From Fidelibacterota bacterium (GTDB taxonomy: Bacteria; Fidelibacterota; Marinisomatia; Marinisomatales; UBA1611), in assembly GCA_016784605.1 (NCBI GenBank), contig JADHUI010000010.1, positions 1-64,000 of the forward strand: a stretch of 64,000 nucleotides of DNA, written 5' to 3'. The position numbers were made by a program, and so were the translations under genes. The stretch's first letter is position 1; each line of letters opens with the position of its first letter. This document shows positions 56,240 through 64,000 of this stretch, piece by piece. The notes beneath the pieces were generated by a model that ran no database searches, had not been told where the DNA came from, and saw nothing but the letters and a program-made list of their open reading frames with translations.

Positions 56240-56667
56240 TATCTCTCTCTTCTTCCTGTTATGTAAAGATTTTCAAACCGATCCAATAAAGCTTTCTTTA
56301 AAGTCGCATTTTGGAGATGTTGAATAAGCGAATTTACATCTATGTATTTATCAATTGTTTTCTTGTTTTGGATCATGCGTTCGAGAGCTTTATCAAATAA
56401 ATAATTTCCTCCCGACACTTTATTTAATTCATAATTCTGGGGCGAAACTGCTAACATAATAAATGGTTTTAAATAGGATCGGTCACCCGATTCTCCAATG
56501 CGCATCCAGCTATGCTCCCAAATATGATGCGCTTTGGGGTAATCTTGTTGATTGAAAGCTTCAATCCCAAGATAAAATTCATCCATTTCATTTTCACCTT
56601 TTGATTGCACAGATTGATGCGGATGAACTCCGATATTATTAAGATTATTTGATGATGTTTTTTTCAT
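56239..56667 (-). CDS. DUF309 domain protein
   Basis: This protein has up to 142 residues and one DUF309-like domain: FYLGIEAFNQQDYPKAHHIW is the signature (usual FNxxxYxxAHExWE). Helices follow with LKPFIMLAVSPQNYELNKVS. The first 27 residues are polar and may not be translated: an ATG at 56584-56586 (MDEFYLGI) has a better AAGGTG ribosome binding site and gives 115 residues. Function of the family is unknown. It overlaps hmgA by 1 bp (TAATG). Confidence 0.75.
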   Translation of the reverse strand: MKKTSSNNLNNIGVHPHQSVQSKGENEMDEFYLGIEAFNQQDYPKAHHIWEHSWMRIGESGDRSYLKPFIMLAVSPQNYELNKVSGGNYLFDKALERMIQNKKTIDKYIDVNSLIQHLQNATLKKALLDRFENLYITGRRER

Positions 56668-56796
56668 TTTTTTGATTTATCCAAAATACCTCTTTTAATT
56701 TGTAATCGAGGTTTCCTGAAATTTAATATTAGCACAGTTTATAACTATAGGTGTTAAATCATTTCATTTATTATTCATTTTCATCTGTGGAAGGAA

Positions 56797-57774
56797 TTAT
56801 TGAATTGTATTTTCGAGTGTACCTAGTCCTTCAATTTTCATTTTAACTGAGTCACCTTTTTTGAGCCACCCATTCGTATTCTCTGGACCAAGTTCTAAGA
56901 TACAGCCCGTTCCAACCGTTCCGGAGCCAATATAATCTCCGGCAAATAGTTTTGTATTTTGGCTTGCACGTTCAATCATATTGGAAAATGAATGGTACAT
57001 ATCAGATGTTTGTCCATCAGAATATAATTCTCCATTAATGTGACATGTCATTTTAAGATTCAATTGTCCATCATTATTAAGCAATTCATCTGGTGTTACC
57101 ATATAGGGCCCAAAACTCGTTGCGAAATCTTTCCCTTTAGCCGGACCGAGATTTAGGCGCATTTCTTCTCTTTGGAAATCGCGTGCCGACCAATCATTGC
57201 AAATGGTGTACCCTCCAATATAAGTATGCGCATTATCACTGGAAATATTTTTCCCGCCTTTGGCGATGATGGCTGCAATTTCTAATTCATAGTCTAATTC
57301 TTGGCATGGTTCTGGGTATGGAATATTCTCTAAATGGCCAAATAAAGCTGTTGGGTTTGAAAAGTAGAATACAGGCACTTTATACCAAAGTGGATCTATC
57401 TCCAGTCCCCGGTTTTTTCTGGCTGTTTTGACATGCTGTTCAAATGCATAATAATCTCGAAATGTTCTCGGATCAGGTACTGGTGGCAAAAATTGAACCG
57501 AATCTAAAGAAACAGCAATAGATTTCTCATGGGCGGAATAAGTATGTATAAGTGAGTCGGGTAAAGAACGCTCTAACTTTTTTAAGCTTTCAAATGAATC
57601 ATCCCAATTTTCCAGTGCCCTTTTTAAGGATGTAGGAATGGACAAAAATTCTTGATTTCCTTGGGAATCATTTATAAAAATTGCCGCATACAAAATATCA
57701 ACAACATAATTGTCACGTATAAACCCGAATCGGGGTTCTGTACCTACAATCCGTGTATAGGTCACAAATTTCAT
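56797..57774 (-). CDS. Fumarylacetoacetate hydrolase family protein
   Basis: This 325-residue enzyme is expected to split fumarylacetoacetate into fumarate and acetoacetate, the last step of tyrosine catabolism. The metal-binding region is in CQELDYELEIAAIIAKGG and ICNDWSARDFQREE. KGKDFATSFGPYMVTPDEL and GDYIGSGTVGTGC follow. The FAH superfamily also contains other diketone and enol hydrolases, but the hppD and hmgA neighbours support this role. It starts directly after the hppD stop. Confidence 0.9.
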   Translation of the reverse strand: MKFVTYTRIVGTEPRFGFIRDNYVVDILYAAIFINDSQGNQEFLSIPTSLKRALENWDDSFESLKKLERSLPDSLIHTYSAHEKSIAVSLDSVQFLPPVPDPRTFRDYYAFEQHVKTARKNRGLEIDPLWYKVPVFYFSNPTALFGHLENIPYPEPCQELDYELEIAAIIAKGGKNISSDNAHTYIGGYTICNDWSARDFQREEMRLNLGPAKGKDFATSFGPYMVTPDELLNNDGQLNLKMTCHINGELYSDGQTSDMYHSFSNMIERASQNTKLFAGDYIGSGTVGTGCILELGPENTNGWLKKGDSVKMKIEGLGTLENTIQ

Positions 57775-58896
57775 TTAGAGATTTCCTCGTTTTTCCTGTT
57801 CGATTTCGATGGACTCAAATAAGGCTTGAAAATTCCCTTGACCAAATCCACGTGACCCTTTTCGCTGAATAATTTCATAAAAAAGTGTTGGGCGGTCTTC
57901 AACGGGCTTCGAAAATAATTGTAATAAATAGCCTTCTTCATCTCTATCCACTAAAATGCCCAATTCTTTTAATGGCATTAAAGCCTCATCAATTGAGCCA
58001 ACGCGTTCTGAGAGTTCATCGTAATACGAATCAGGAACATATAGAAAATCCACACCATTATTTCGGAGAGCCGTAATTGTTTTAATAATATCATCCGTGA
58101 GTAAGGCTATATGTTGAACTCCCGGTCCTTCATTAAAATCTAGGTATTCTTCAATTTGCGATTTTTTTAATCCTGAAGCCGGTTCGTTTATGGGGAATTT
58201 TACTTTCCAGTTTTTGGACCGCATGACACGACTTTTTAAGGCTGAAAATTTGGTTGATATATCGTTTTCATCGAATACAACAAAATTGGTGAATCCGAAA
58301 ATGTCTTCATAGAAATCACGCCATTCATTCATTTTCCCTTCTTCCACATTTCCCACAATATGATCGATGAGTAGAAGTCCAGAGTCTTCTGAGTTTACAG
58401 TAGGTAAGTCCAGATGTATATAGCCTGGAGCCCATAATCCATTATAAGCTTTTCGCTCCACAAATGAATGAATGGTATCACCATACGTTTTAATGGCGGA
58501 TTTTCGATAAATCCCATTTTCATCTTCCCAGTCTTTGGAAGGGTGAACCGACTCAGCGCCTCGACTCACGCATGAGTCATGAGCTGTCTGATCGCACTCC
58601 ACTTTAAACGCAATATCCCGAACGCCGTCTCCATGTTTAGCCAACCAATCAGTTGCTGGATGATTAGACGTTAAAGGTGTCGTTATAACAAAATAGATTT
58701 GATTCTGTTTTAAAACATAACTGACTCGGTCTTTTTGTCCTGTCTCAGGCCCGGCATAAGCATAAGGTTGCATACCAAAGGCTGTGCGATAATAATGCAC
58801 TGCTTGTTTCGCATTTCCCACATAGAATTCAATATGATCGAGTTCGGTAATGGGGAAATATTCTTTACCTGTCCATTCTGTTGTAATGATTGCCAT
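57775..58896 (-). CDS. hppD: 4-hydroxyphenylpyruvate dioxygenase
   Basis: This 373-residue Fe(II) enzyme turns 4-hydroxyphenylpyruvate into homogentisate. Two vicinal-oxygen-chelate halves are seen. The iron ligands His179 (LIDHIVGN), His262 (GVQHIALLTDD) and Glu341 (LFYEIIQRKG) are all in the C-terminal half as expected. RKGSRGFGQGNFQALFESIE is the typical C-terminal gate helix region. The length is standard. It lies flush between the aminotransferase and the FAH gene. Confidence 0.96.
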   Translation of the reverse strand: MAIITTEWTGKEYFPITELDHIEFYVGNAKQAVHYYRTAFGMQPYAYAGPETGQKDRVSYVLKQNQIYFVITTPLTSNHPATDWLAKHGDGVRDIAFKVECDQTAHDSCVSRGAESVHPSKDWEDENGIYRKSAIKTYGDTIHSFVERKAYNGLWAPGYIHLDLPTVNSEDSGLLLIDHIVGNVEEGKMNEWRDFYEDIFGFTNFVVFDENDISTKFSALKSRVMRSKNWKVKFPINEPASGLKKSQIEEYLDFNEGPGVQHIALLTDDIIKTITALRNNGVDFLYVPDSYYDELSERVGSIDEALMPLKELGILVDRDEEGYLLQLFSKPVEDRPTLFYEIIQRKGSRGFGQGNFQALFESIEIEQEKRGNL

Positions 58897-59991
58897 TTAA
58901 TTTTCCTTTAAAATTTCTTTTAATTTTTTAATTATTCCACGATTCTGTTCCATGGTTCCAACACTGATTCGTATTGCATCTGGCCATCCAAATGCATTCA
59001 ATTGCCGAACGATATAACCTTGTCTAAATAATTTTTCTGTTATGAGTTTGGCTCCTTCTTCAGAATCCCAGAGTGTAGTAATGAAATTAGTCGCAGATGG
59101 TACCGTTTTAATATTCATCATAGAGAGATTCTTTTCTAAAAAGGAAATGCCATCTTGAGTTACTTTTAATGTATTCTCTAAATGGCTCTGATCCATTAAT
59201 GCACCTAACCCAGCTGCTTGAGCTGGGAGAGATGGCTCGAACGGTACTTTCACTTTAATAAGATTTTCAATTAAATTTTTGTGAGCAAGGCCATAACCGA
59301 TTCGTGCGCCAGCTAATCCATACGCTTTTGAGAAAGTTCGTAGTGTAATCACATTGTCATATCGATATGTCATGGAATCGGGGTAGTCTGGTTTATCTTT
59401 AGCAAATTCGTAATATGCTTCATCCAAAATAATGAGACATCTTTCTGGAACGTGTGTATAAAACTCATCAAATTCGGATCGAGTGATATAGGTACCCATG
59501 GGATTGTCTGGGTTTGCTAAATATATTATTTTCGTATAATCTGTTATCTTTTCACCGATGGCTTTTAAATCGTATCGATAGTTTTTCATTGGAAGCCAAT
59601 GAGCTTTTCGTCCAGAAGCGTTTGCCAAGACTTTGAACCCAATAAAACTGTTTTTAGCCGAAATGAGTTCATCATCCGTAAGCAAAAATGTTCGCATTAT
59701 CGTGGACATAACCCCTTCAGAACCTGCGCCTAAAATAACATTATCAATCATCACATTATATTTTTTAGCTAAAGCATCCCTTAAATGATATCCAGATGCT
59801 TCTGGGTAATAATGCATATTCTTCATCACAGAATTCATTGCATCTATGGCTTTTGGAGACGGACCTAGTGGGTTTTCATTTGATGCCATTTTAACAAATG
59901 ACTCTAACCCTAATTCTCTGCGAGCTTGATCTACGGATTTCCCAGCTTTATAGGCTGTGAGCTGCTTGATATATGACGGAACTAACGCCAT
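58897..59991 (-). CDS. HisC-family aminotransferase, probable aromatic amino acid transaminase
   Basis: This 364-residue fold type I PLP enzyme has ASNENPLGPSPKAIDAM, the substrate and PLP region LANPDNPMGTYI, and the PLP lysine in FSKAYGLAGARIGYG. HisC-type enzymes act on histidinol phosphate or on aromatic amino acids. There are no histidine genes here, and the gene lies between lrp and hppD. It therefore most likely converts tyrosine to 4-hydroxyphenylpyruvate, feeding HppD. The start overlaps the lrp stop by 1 bp (TGATG). Confidence 0.87.
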   Translation of the reverse strand: MALVPSYIKQLTAYKAGKSVDQARRELGLESFVKMASNENPLGPSPKAIDAMNSVMKNMHYYPEASGYHLRDALAKKYNVMIDNVILGAGSEGVMSTIMRTFLLTDDELISAKNSFIGFKVLANASGRKAHWLPMKNYRYDLKAIGEKITDYTKIIYLANPDNPMGTYITRSEFDEFYTHVPERCLIILDEAYYEFAKDKPDYPDSMTYRYDNVITLRTFSKAYGLAGARIGYGLAHKNLIENLIKVKVPFEPSLPAQAAGLGALMDQSHLENTLKVTQDGISFLEKNLSMMNIKTVPSATNFITTLWDSEEGAKLITEKLFRQGYIVRQLNAFGWPDAIRISVGTMEQNRGIIKKLKEILKEN

Positions 59992-60452
59992 CAGGATACG
60001 GCTAGTTTTGATTCTTGTTTAAAGGTAGATAACACGACAGACGTTTTCATATTTTGGACATTGGGAAGAGCTGATAGTTGATGTAGAATAAATTCTTCAT
60101 AACTTGGAATATCTTTTGTTGCAACTCGTAAAAGAAAATCAGCTTCGCCTGTAATATGGTGGCATTCTAAAATTTCGGGTAATTCACTGATTGCATTAAA
60201 AAAACTTTCGACAGGTGTTTCTCCATGTCTAGCTAACTTTACTTCAACAAAAGTAAAACACGTATATCCTGCTTTTTGCGGATTTAATAAAGCAATATAT
60301 TTATCAATTAAGCCACTGCTTTCTAACTTTTTTACTCGCTCCAATGTGCTCGAGGGCGATAAGGAAACGCGTTTGGCTAGCTCTGCATTTGTAATGCGAC
60401 AATTGGATTGTAACTCATCCAATAATAGTCTGTCTATTTCATCAATAATCAT
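59991..60452 (-). CDS. Lrp/AsnC family transcriptional regulator
   Basis: This protein of about 153 residues has an N-terminal winged helix (DEIDRLLLDELQSNCRITNA then ELAKRVSLSPSSTLERVKKL). A C-terminal RAM ligand-binding domain follows (CHHITGEADFLLRVATKD). The ATG at 60450-60452 is the natural start; an in-frame start further upstream would add a hydrophobic tail unlike the family. It is the first gene of the minus-strand tyrosine operon. By analogy with Lrp family regulators it probably senses an aromatic amino acid or keto acid and controls this operon. Confidence 0.9.
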   Translation of the reverse strand: MIIDEIDRLLLDELQSNCRITNAELAKRVSLSPSSTLERVKKLESSGLIDKYIALLNPQKAGYTCFTFVEVKLARHGETPVESFFNAISELPEILECHHITGEADFLLRVATKDIPSYEEFILHQLSALPNVQNMKTSVVLSTFKQESKLAVS

Positions 60453-60614
60453 ATATAAATTCTTTAAAAAGGTTAATAAGCAAAAGAAAATATGGAAAAC
60501 ATACCAAAATACCAAACTATATACTGCATGTCTTCTTTTGTTATATTAAAATTAGAATTAGGGAGATAATGGTTTATTTATGAATAAACTTGGACCCATT
60601 ATGAGCCATTATTT

Positions 60615-61325
60615 ATGAAAATTGAAGGTCCATTAATTCCAGCGCGATTCGTTTCGCGTCCTAATCGATTTATCACTATTGTAGAAGTTGATGGGAAAAG
60701 TGTTGTTAGTCATTTACCTGACCCGGGTCGATTAAAAGAAATTCTTATCCCTGGAGTGGAATTGTTGGTTCGACCCGCACCCAAAAACGCAAATAGGAAG
60801 ACTAAATATTCTACAGTTATGGCTCAAAAAGATGGACAATGGGTGTCACTTGTTTCAGCTTTACCTAATCAATTCGTTAAAGAAGCGTTAATGAAGGATG
60901 AGTTACCCATGTTTAATGATTTTACATTTATTCGTCCTGAAATTACTAAAGGTAAGCATCGTTTTGATTTCCTACTTGAATCTCCCAGTGGATCTCCATT
61001 TTTCCTTGAGGTCAAATCAGTGACATTTGTTAATAATGGTTTAGCACAATTCCCGGATGCTGTTACTGCTCGTGGAACTAGACATGCAATTGCCTTATCA
61101 AATATTGCTAAAAGTGATGGGCCAGATGAAGCTGGGATTTTGTTTGTATGTCAGCGACCAGATGCAGACCGATTTAGCCCAATGTGGGAAAGAGACCCTG
61201 TATTTAGCAAGGCATTATTGGAAGCAAAAAAGTCCGGAGTCACCCTTTGGTGTATAACGACGCATGTTTCAAAAACACATATGCAATATTATCGGGAGAT
61301 TCCATTAAATTTAGCGCCTTTATGA
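60615..61325 (+). CDS. sfsA: SfsA-like DNA/RNA nuclease family protein
   Basis: This 236-residue protein matches SfsA: ARFVSRPNRFITIVEVDGK, SHLPDPGRLKEILIPG, and the PD-(D/E)XK nuclease core FDFLLE, FLEVKSVTFVNNGLAQFPDA, TARGTRHAIAL. GILFVCQRPDADRFSP follows. E. coli SfsA was named for maltose regulation, but the fold is a nuclease. It is the first plus-strand gene after the divergent tyrosine operon. Confidence 0.95.
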   Translation: MKIEGPLIPARFVSRPNRFITIVEVDGKSVVSHLPDPGRLKEILIPGVELLVRPAPKNANRKTKYSTVMAQKDGQWVSLVSALPNQFVKEALMKDELPMFNDFTFIRPEITKGKHRFDFLLESPSGSPFFLEVKSVTFVNNGLAQFPDAVTARGTRHAIALSNIAKSDGPDEAGILFVCQRPDADRFSPMWERDPVFSKALLEAKKSGVTLWCITTHVSKTHMQYYREIPLNLAPL

Positions 61326-61357
61326 TGCTACTTGATCTAAGATAATTGGAGTATTCA

Positions 61358-63037
61358 TTGTATTCCTTTTTTAAGAAGAGCCCTTTTTTAATCTTCATTG
61401 GAATCTCACTTTGGTTCTGGGTGAGTTGCGCGGCGGTTAAACAACCTCCAGGTGGTCCTAAGGATATTCAACCACCAGAACTTTTATTTACTCATCCTAT
61501 GAGCGGTGCTACCCATTATTCAGGTGGTGAAATTGAGTTAATATTTAATGAATATATAGATGAAAAAAGTATCGCATCTGCATTCAACATTTACCCTCAA
61601 CTTTCAAAAAAACCGGATATTTCCTATAAGGGAAAGAAAATTATTATACATATTCCGGATTCGTTAAATAGAAATCAAACTTATATATTGTCCTTGAATC
61701 GTAATTTGAAAGATGAACATGGTGTACCCATTCCAGAAAATATACAAATCGCTTTTAGTACGGGCGCATTTATAGATCAGGGGGAAATATCCGGTCGCGT
61801 GTTTGATGATGGTGATGTTTCAATTCATCTTTGGCGAATAAGAGAGACAGATGAAAAACCGTTTTTTGAAAAATTACCTGATTATATCACCGATGCAAGC
61901 GATGAAGGGTATTATCAATTTCAATATTTATCGCCAGGAAATTATCAAGCAATGGCTGTCAAGCGTTCAACAGCAGGAATGATGTTAATTCCTGATCGAA
62001 TGGCATATGGCTTTCCTTGGGTAAATCAGGTCCATATTGATTCTGCCTCTATACAATCTAACATCAATATGATTATTGAACAGCAGGCCCATCCCATCCG
62101 TTTACTTAGAAGTGAATGGACTGACCTTTCATGGGGGAAAGCAATTTTTAACCAAAATATAACCGATTGGGAAAACATGCTATCTCTCACAATTATGAAC
62201 GGGGATTCGCTTGTACCCATCTTGAGAGCATCCTCTCATAAAATGGATTCATCAGAAATAATTCTAATTCCAAAAAGTAACTTGAATTCAGACCATACAT
62301 ATGTGTTAAATATTCCAAGTGTGATGCGTGGCAATGATATTTTGGTCGATTCAAGTAAAGTCCGTTTTTCTACGCCAACTCAATTGGATACAACTTACCT
62401 AAAATGGGTTGATCAAAAAGCGACTATGACTTTTGCCCCAGACCCTGATTCGATTTTATCCGTGATACTTCCTTTTTCACGGCCCATTAGCCTAAATAAA
62501 GATTCCTTATCATTATCCATCCAATTGTCAGATTCAATTCCAGTGGAATATGAATTAAATATTATGGATGAAATGCAATTATCTATTTCACCCCTCGTCA
62601 AATGGGAACAAGAAAAAATATATAAACTCCAATTAAACCCAATTGGAATAATCCCAATATCGGGTAAATCGATGATTGATTCTTTATTAGAGCTACAGAT
62701 TCAGACAACGCGCTACGAACCCACGGGTCGATTAATATTATCTGTAAAACGGGGATCCATCCAAAATATAAAATCCGTATTAATGTCTGCGGAAAAATCG
62801 CAATATATTTTAACAAAAAGTGTAAATTCCAATGCTCTATTTGACTATGTAAAAGTACCGGAAGGACGTTACCGGTTAATGTTTTTTTCAGATATGAATC
62901 AAAATAACAAAATTGATGCCGGCCGCGCGGAACCATTCCAAACGGGCGAGTGGTTTACGTTCTATCCTGACACGATTGACATTCGTGCAAATTGGGATTT
63001 GGAATTAAAAACAATCTATTTGGAGACTAAACCATAA
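61358..63037 (+). CDS. Ig-like domain lipoprotein
   Basis: This protein of about 559 residues has a lipoprotein signal ending WVSCAAVKQPPGGPKD, a pattern common in FCB bacteria. The N-terminal Big_5-like Ig module (about 30-130) includes SGGEIELIFNEYIDEKSIAS and NQTYILSLNRNLKDEHGVPI. A prealbumin-like fold (about 140-215) and further beta-rich segments follow. The start is placed at a TTG at 61358, which has GGAG seven bases upstream; a TTG at 61346 is possible. It may serve in the outer-membrane inner leaflet. The role is unknown. Confidence 0.75.
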   Translation: MYSFFKKSPFLIFIGISLWFWVSCAAVKQPPGGPKDIQPPELLFTHPMSGATHYSGGEIELIFNEYIDEKSIASAFNIYPQLSKKPDISYKGKKIIIHIPDSLNRNQTYILSLNRNLKDEHGVPIPENIQIAFSTGAFIDQGEISGRVFDDGDVSIHLWRIRETDEKPFFEKLPDYITDASDEGYYQFQYLSPGNYQAMAVKRSTAGMMLIPDRMAYGFPWVNQVHIDSASIQSNINMIIEQQAHPIRLLRSEWTDLSWGKAIFNQNITDWENMLSLTIMNGDSLVPILRASSHKMDSSEIILIPKSNLNSDHTYVLNIPSVMRGNDILVDSSKVRFSTPTQLDTTYLKWVDQKATMTFAPDPDSILSVILPFSRPISLNKDSLSLSIQLSDSIPVEYELNIMDEMQLSISPLVKWEQEKIYKLQLNPIGIIPISGKSMIDSLLELQIQTTRYEPTGRLILSVKRGSIQNIKSVLMSAEKSQYILTKSVNSNALFDYVKVPEGRYRLMFFSDMNQNNKIDAGRAEPFQTGEWFTFYPDTIDIRANWDLELKTIYLETKP

Positions 63038-63038
63038 A

Positions 63039-64000
63039 ATGTATGCTGTAATATTAGCTGGAGGGAGTGGGACACGATTTTGGCCATTAAGTCGATCCAA
63101 TAGGCCTAAACAATTACTATCCATTGTTGGAGACATGTCTATGCTTCAAATGACCGTCGATCGTTTGAAGAAAATCAAAAAAATCAAAGACATTTATATT
63201 ATAACTAGAGCTGACTTAAAGAAAACCATCCAAAAAGAAGTTACAGGCATTAAACCCAAAAATATTTTTACTGAACCTGAAGGAAAAAACACAGCTCCTG
63301 CAATTGCATTGATGGCTTTGCATATAGAAAAGAAAGATCCAGATGCTGTGATGGGAATATTCCCAGCGGATCACTTAATTGTAGGTCATCAAAAATTTCA
63401 AAAAGCTGTTAATCATTCGATTCATCTTGCGAGGAAAAATCATTCTTTAGTTACGATCGGGATACAGCCAACATTCCCTTCAACCGCTTATGGCTACATT
63501 CAATTCAGCGAAAAAAGCGAAGAAGACCATATAGATGGGTATCATGTAGTCACTTTTGCAGAAAAGCCACACCAAGATTTAGCTAACAGATTTGTTGATA
63601 GTGGTGACTTTTTGTGGAATGCGGGTATTTTTATTTGGAAAGTGAGTACCTTTTTTAACGGTCTCCAAATTCATATGCCTGACTTAAATGAACATATGGG
63701 GCTTATTCGAGATAGAATCAAAAAGAAAGAATCATTTGATGATATTTGGAGCTTGATTTCACCCGAATCTATAGACTATGGTTTATTGGAGAAGGCCAAA
63801 GACATTTTTGTCATAAAAGCAGAATTTGATTGGAATGATCTAGGATCTTGGAATGCTGTTTATGAATATTTTTCTAAATCAAAAACCGAGAATGTTGTTC
63901 GTGGTTTAGGGGAAGTACAAGAGGGTAATAATAATCTTATATTAAGTAAAAATAAATTTACAGCTGTCATTGGGGTAGATAATTTAGTTGTTATTAATAC
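63039..64000 (+). CDS. manC: Mannose-1-phosphate guanylyltransferase (3' end outside window)
   Basis: The first 320 residues are visible and the gene runs off the right edge. The nucleotidyltransferase motif LAGGSGTRFWPLSRSNRPKQ lies at residues 6-25. FPADHLIVG, FAEKPHQ, NAGIFIW and FDWNDLGSW are typical of GDP-mannose pyrophosphorylase. It makes GDP-mannose from mannose-1-phosphate and GTP for surface glycans. It starts 1 bp after the preceding stop. Whether a C-terminal isomerase domain follows cannot be seen. Confidence 0.93.
   Translation, partial: MYAVILAGGSGTRFWPLSRSNRPKQLLSIVGDMSMLQMTVDRLKKIKKIKDIYIITRADLKKTIQKEVTGIKPKNIFTEPEGKNTAPAIALMALHIEKKDPDAVMGIFPADHLIVGHQKFQKAVNHSIHLARKNHSLVTIGIQPTFPSTAYGYIQFSEKSEEDHIDGYHVVTFAEKPHQDLANRFVDSGDFLWNAGIFIWKVSTFFNGLQIHMPDLNEHMGLIRDRIKKKESFDDIWSLISPESIDYGLLEKAKDIFVIKAEFDWNDLGSWNAVYEYFSKSKTENVVRGLGEVQEGNNNLILSKNKFTAVIGVDNLVVIN

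Noticed and set aside
58897-59991. Histidinol-phosphate aminotransferase of histidine synthesis
   Set aside because: No other his genes are near and the gene sits between an Lrp regulator and hppD with overlapping ends, so an aromatic transaminase role fits better.

Overview
The window is about 64 kb of low-GC (roughly 35%) chromosome from a Gram-negative bacterium. Lipid A and LPS genes (lpxH, a kdsC-type phosphatase, lptC, lptB), TolC/MacAB efflux genes and two secreted proteins with the C-terminal FPNPFNP-type sorting domain of type IX secretion point to the FCB superphylum. DUF4835, DUF2723 and a single-HMA CopA agree with this. My best guess is a marine lineage close to Candidatus Marinimicrobia (SAR406). 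That placement is inference: there is no rRNA in the window. I saw no tRNA, rRNA, CRISPR array or transposase gene.

Positions 1-3943 are a scrambled accessory zone. A complete-looking tetR start (cut by the window edge) is followed by a 5'-deleted copy of a small exported-protein gene. A block from about 694 to 3916, bracketed by a 12-bp direct repeat, then carries a second, diverged version of the same locus: a broken tetR copy, an intact copy of the exported-protein gene and the last 26 codons of a second copA. It also carries a TrmO-like gene and three orphan genes, one with an in-frame TGA. Positions 3944-9059 hold a tightly overlapping minus-strand operon, pabA-pabB-pabC-MOSC-copA.

Positions 9209-19680 run on the plus strand: valS, a DUF4139 protein, recG, DUF1844, a large DUF2723 membrane protein and a GT2 glycosyltransferase. 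After a strong bidirectional hairpin and a minus-strand DUF4835 gene come a CCA-adding-type nucleotidyltransferase and a tolC-macA-macB(ATPase)-permease-permease efflux operon. pyrG and the envelope cluster kdsC-lptC-lptB-rpoN follow, then a secreted protein, hflK-hflC and argF. A minus-strand trio (lpxH, HEAT lipoprotein, FxLYD protein) lies divergent from a 1056-residue metallopeptidase/beta-propeller/beta-barrel protein.

Positions 43621-47041 hold radA, tgt, a Nudix gene and a peroxiredoxin whose catalytic cysteine codon is TGA, a strong selenocysteine candidate. The tgt product lacks all four canonical zinc ligands. Next come a large secreted BNR-repeat protein and an outer-membrane-type gene bracketed by palindromic intergenic repeats. 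Positions 52537-60452 form a minus-strand tyrosine catabolism island: lrp, aminotransferase, hppD, FAH, then DUF309, hmgA, a flavin reductase-like gene, a DDAH-like gene and a degenerate AMP-binding homologue. sfsA, an Ig-like lipoprotein and the start of manC close the window.

The most notable items are the probable selenoprotein peroxiredoxin, the zinc-ligand-less Tgt, the inserted diverged allele of the tetR/copA junction, and the catalytically gutted AMP-binding protein at the end of the tyrosine operon.
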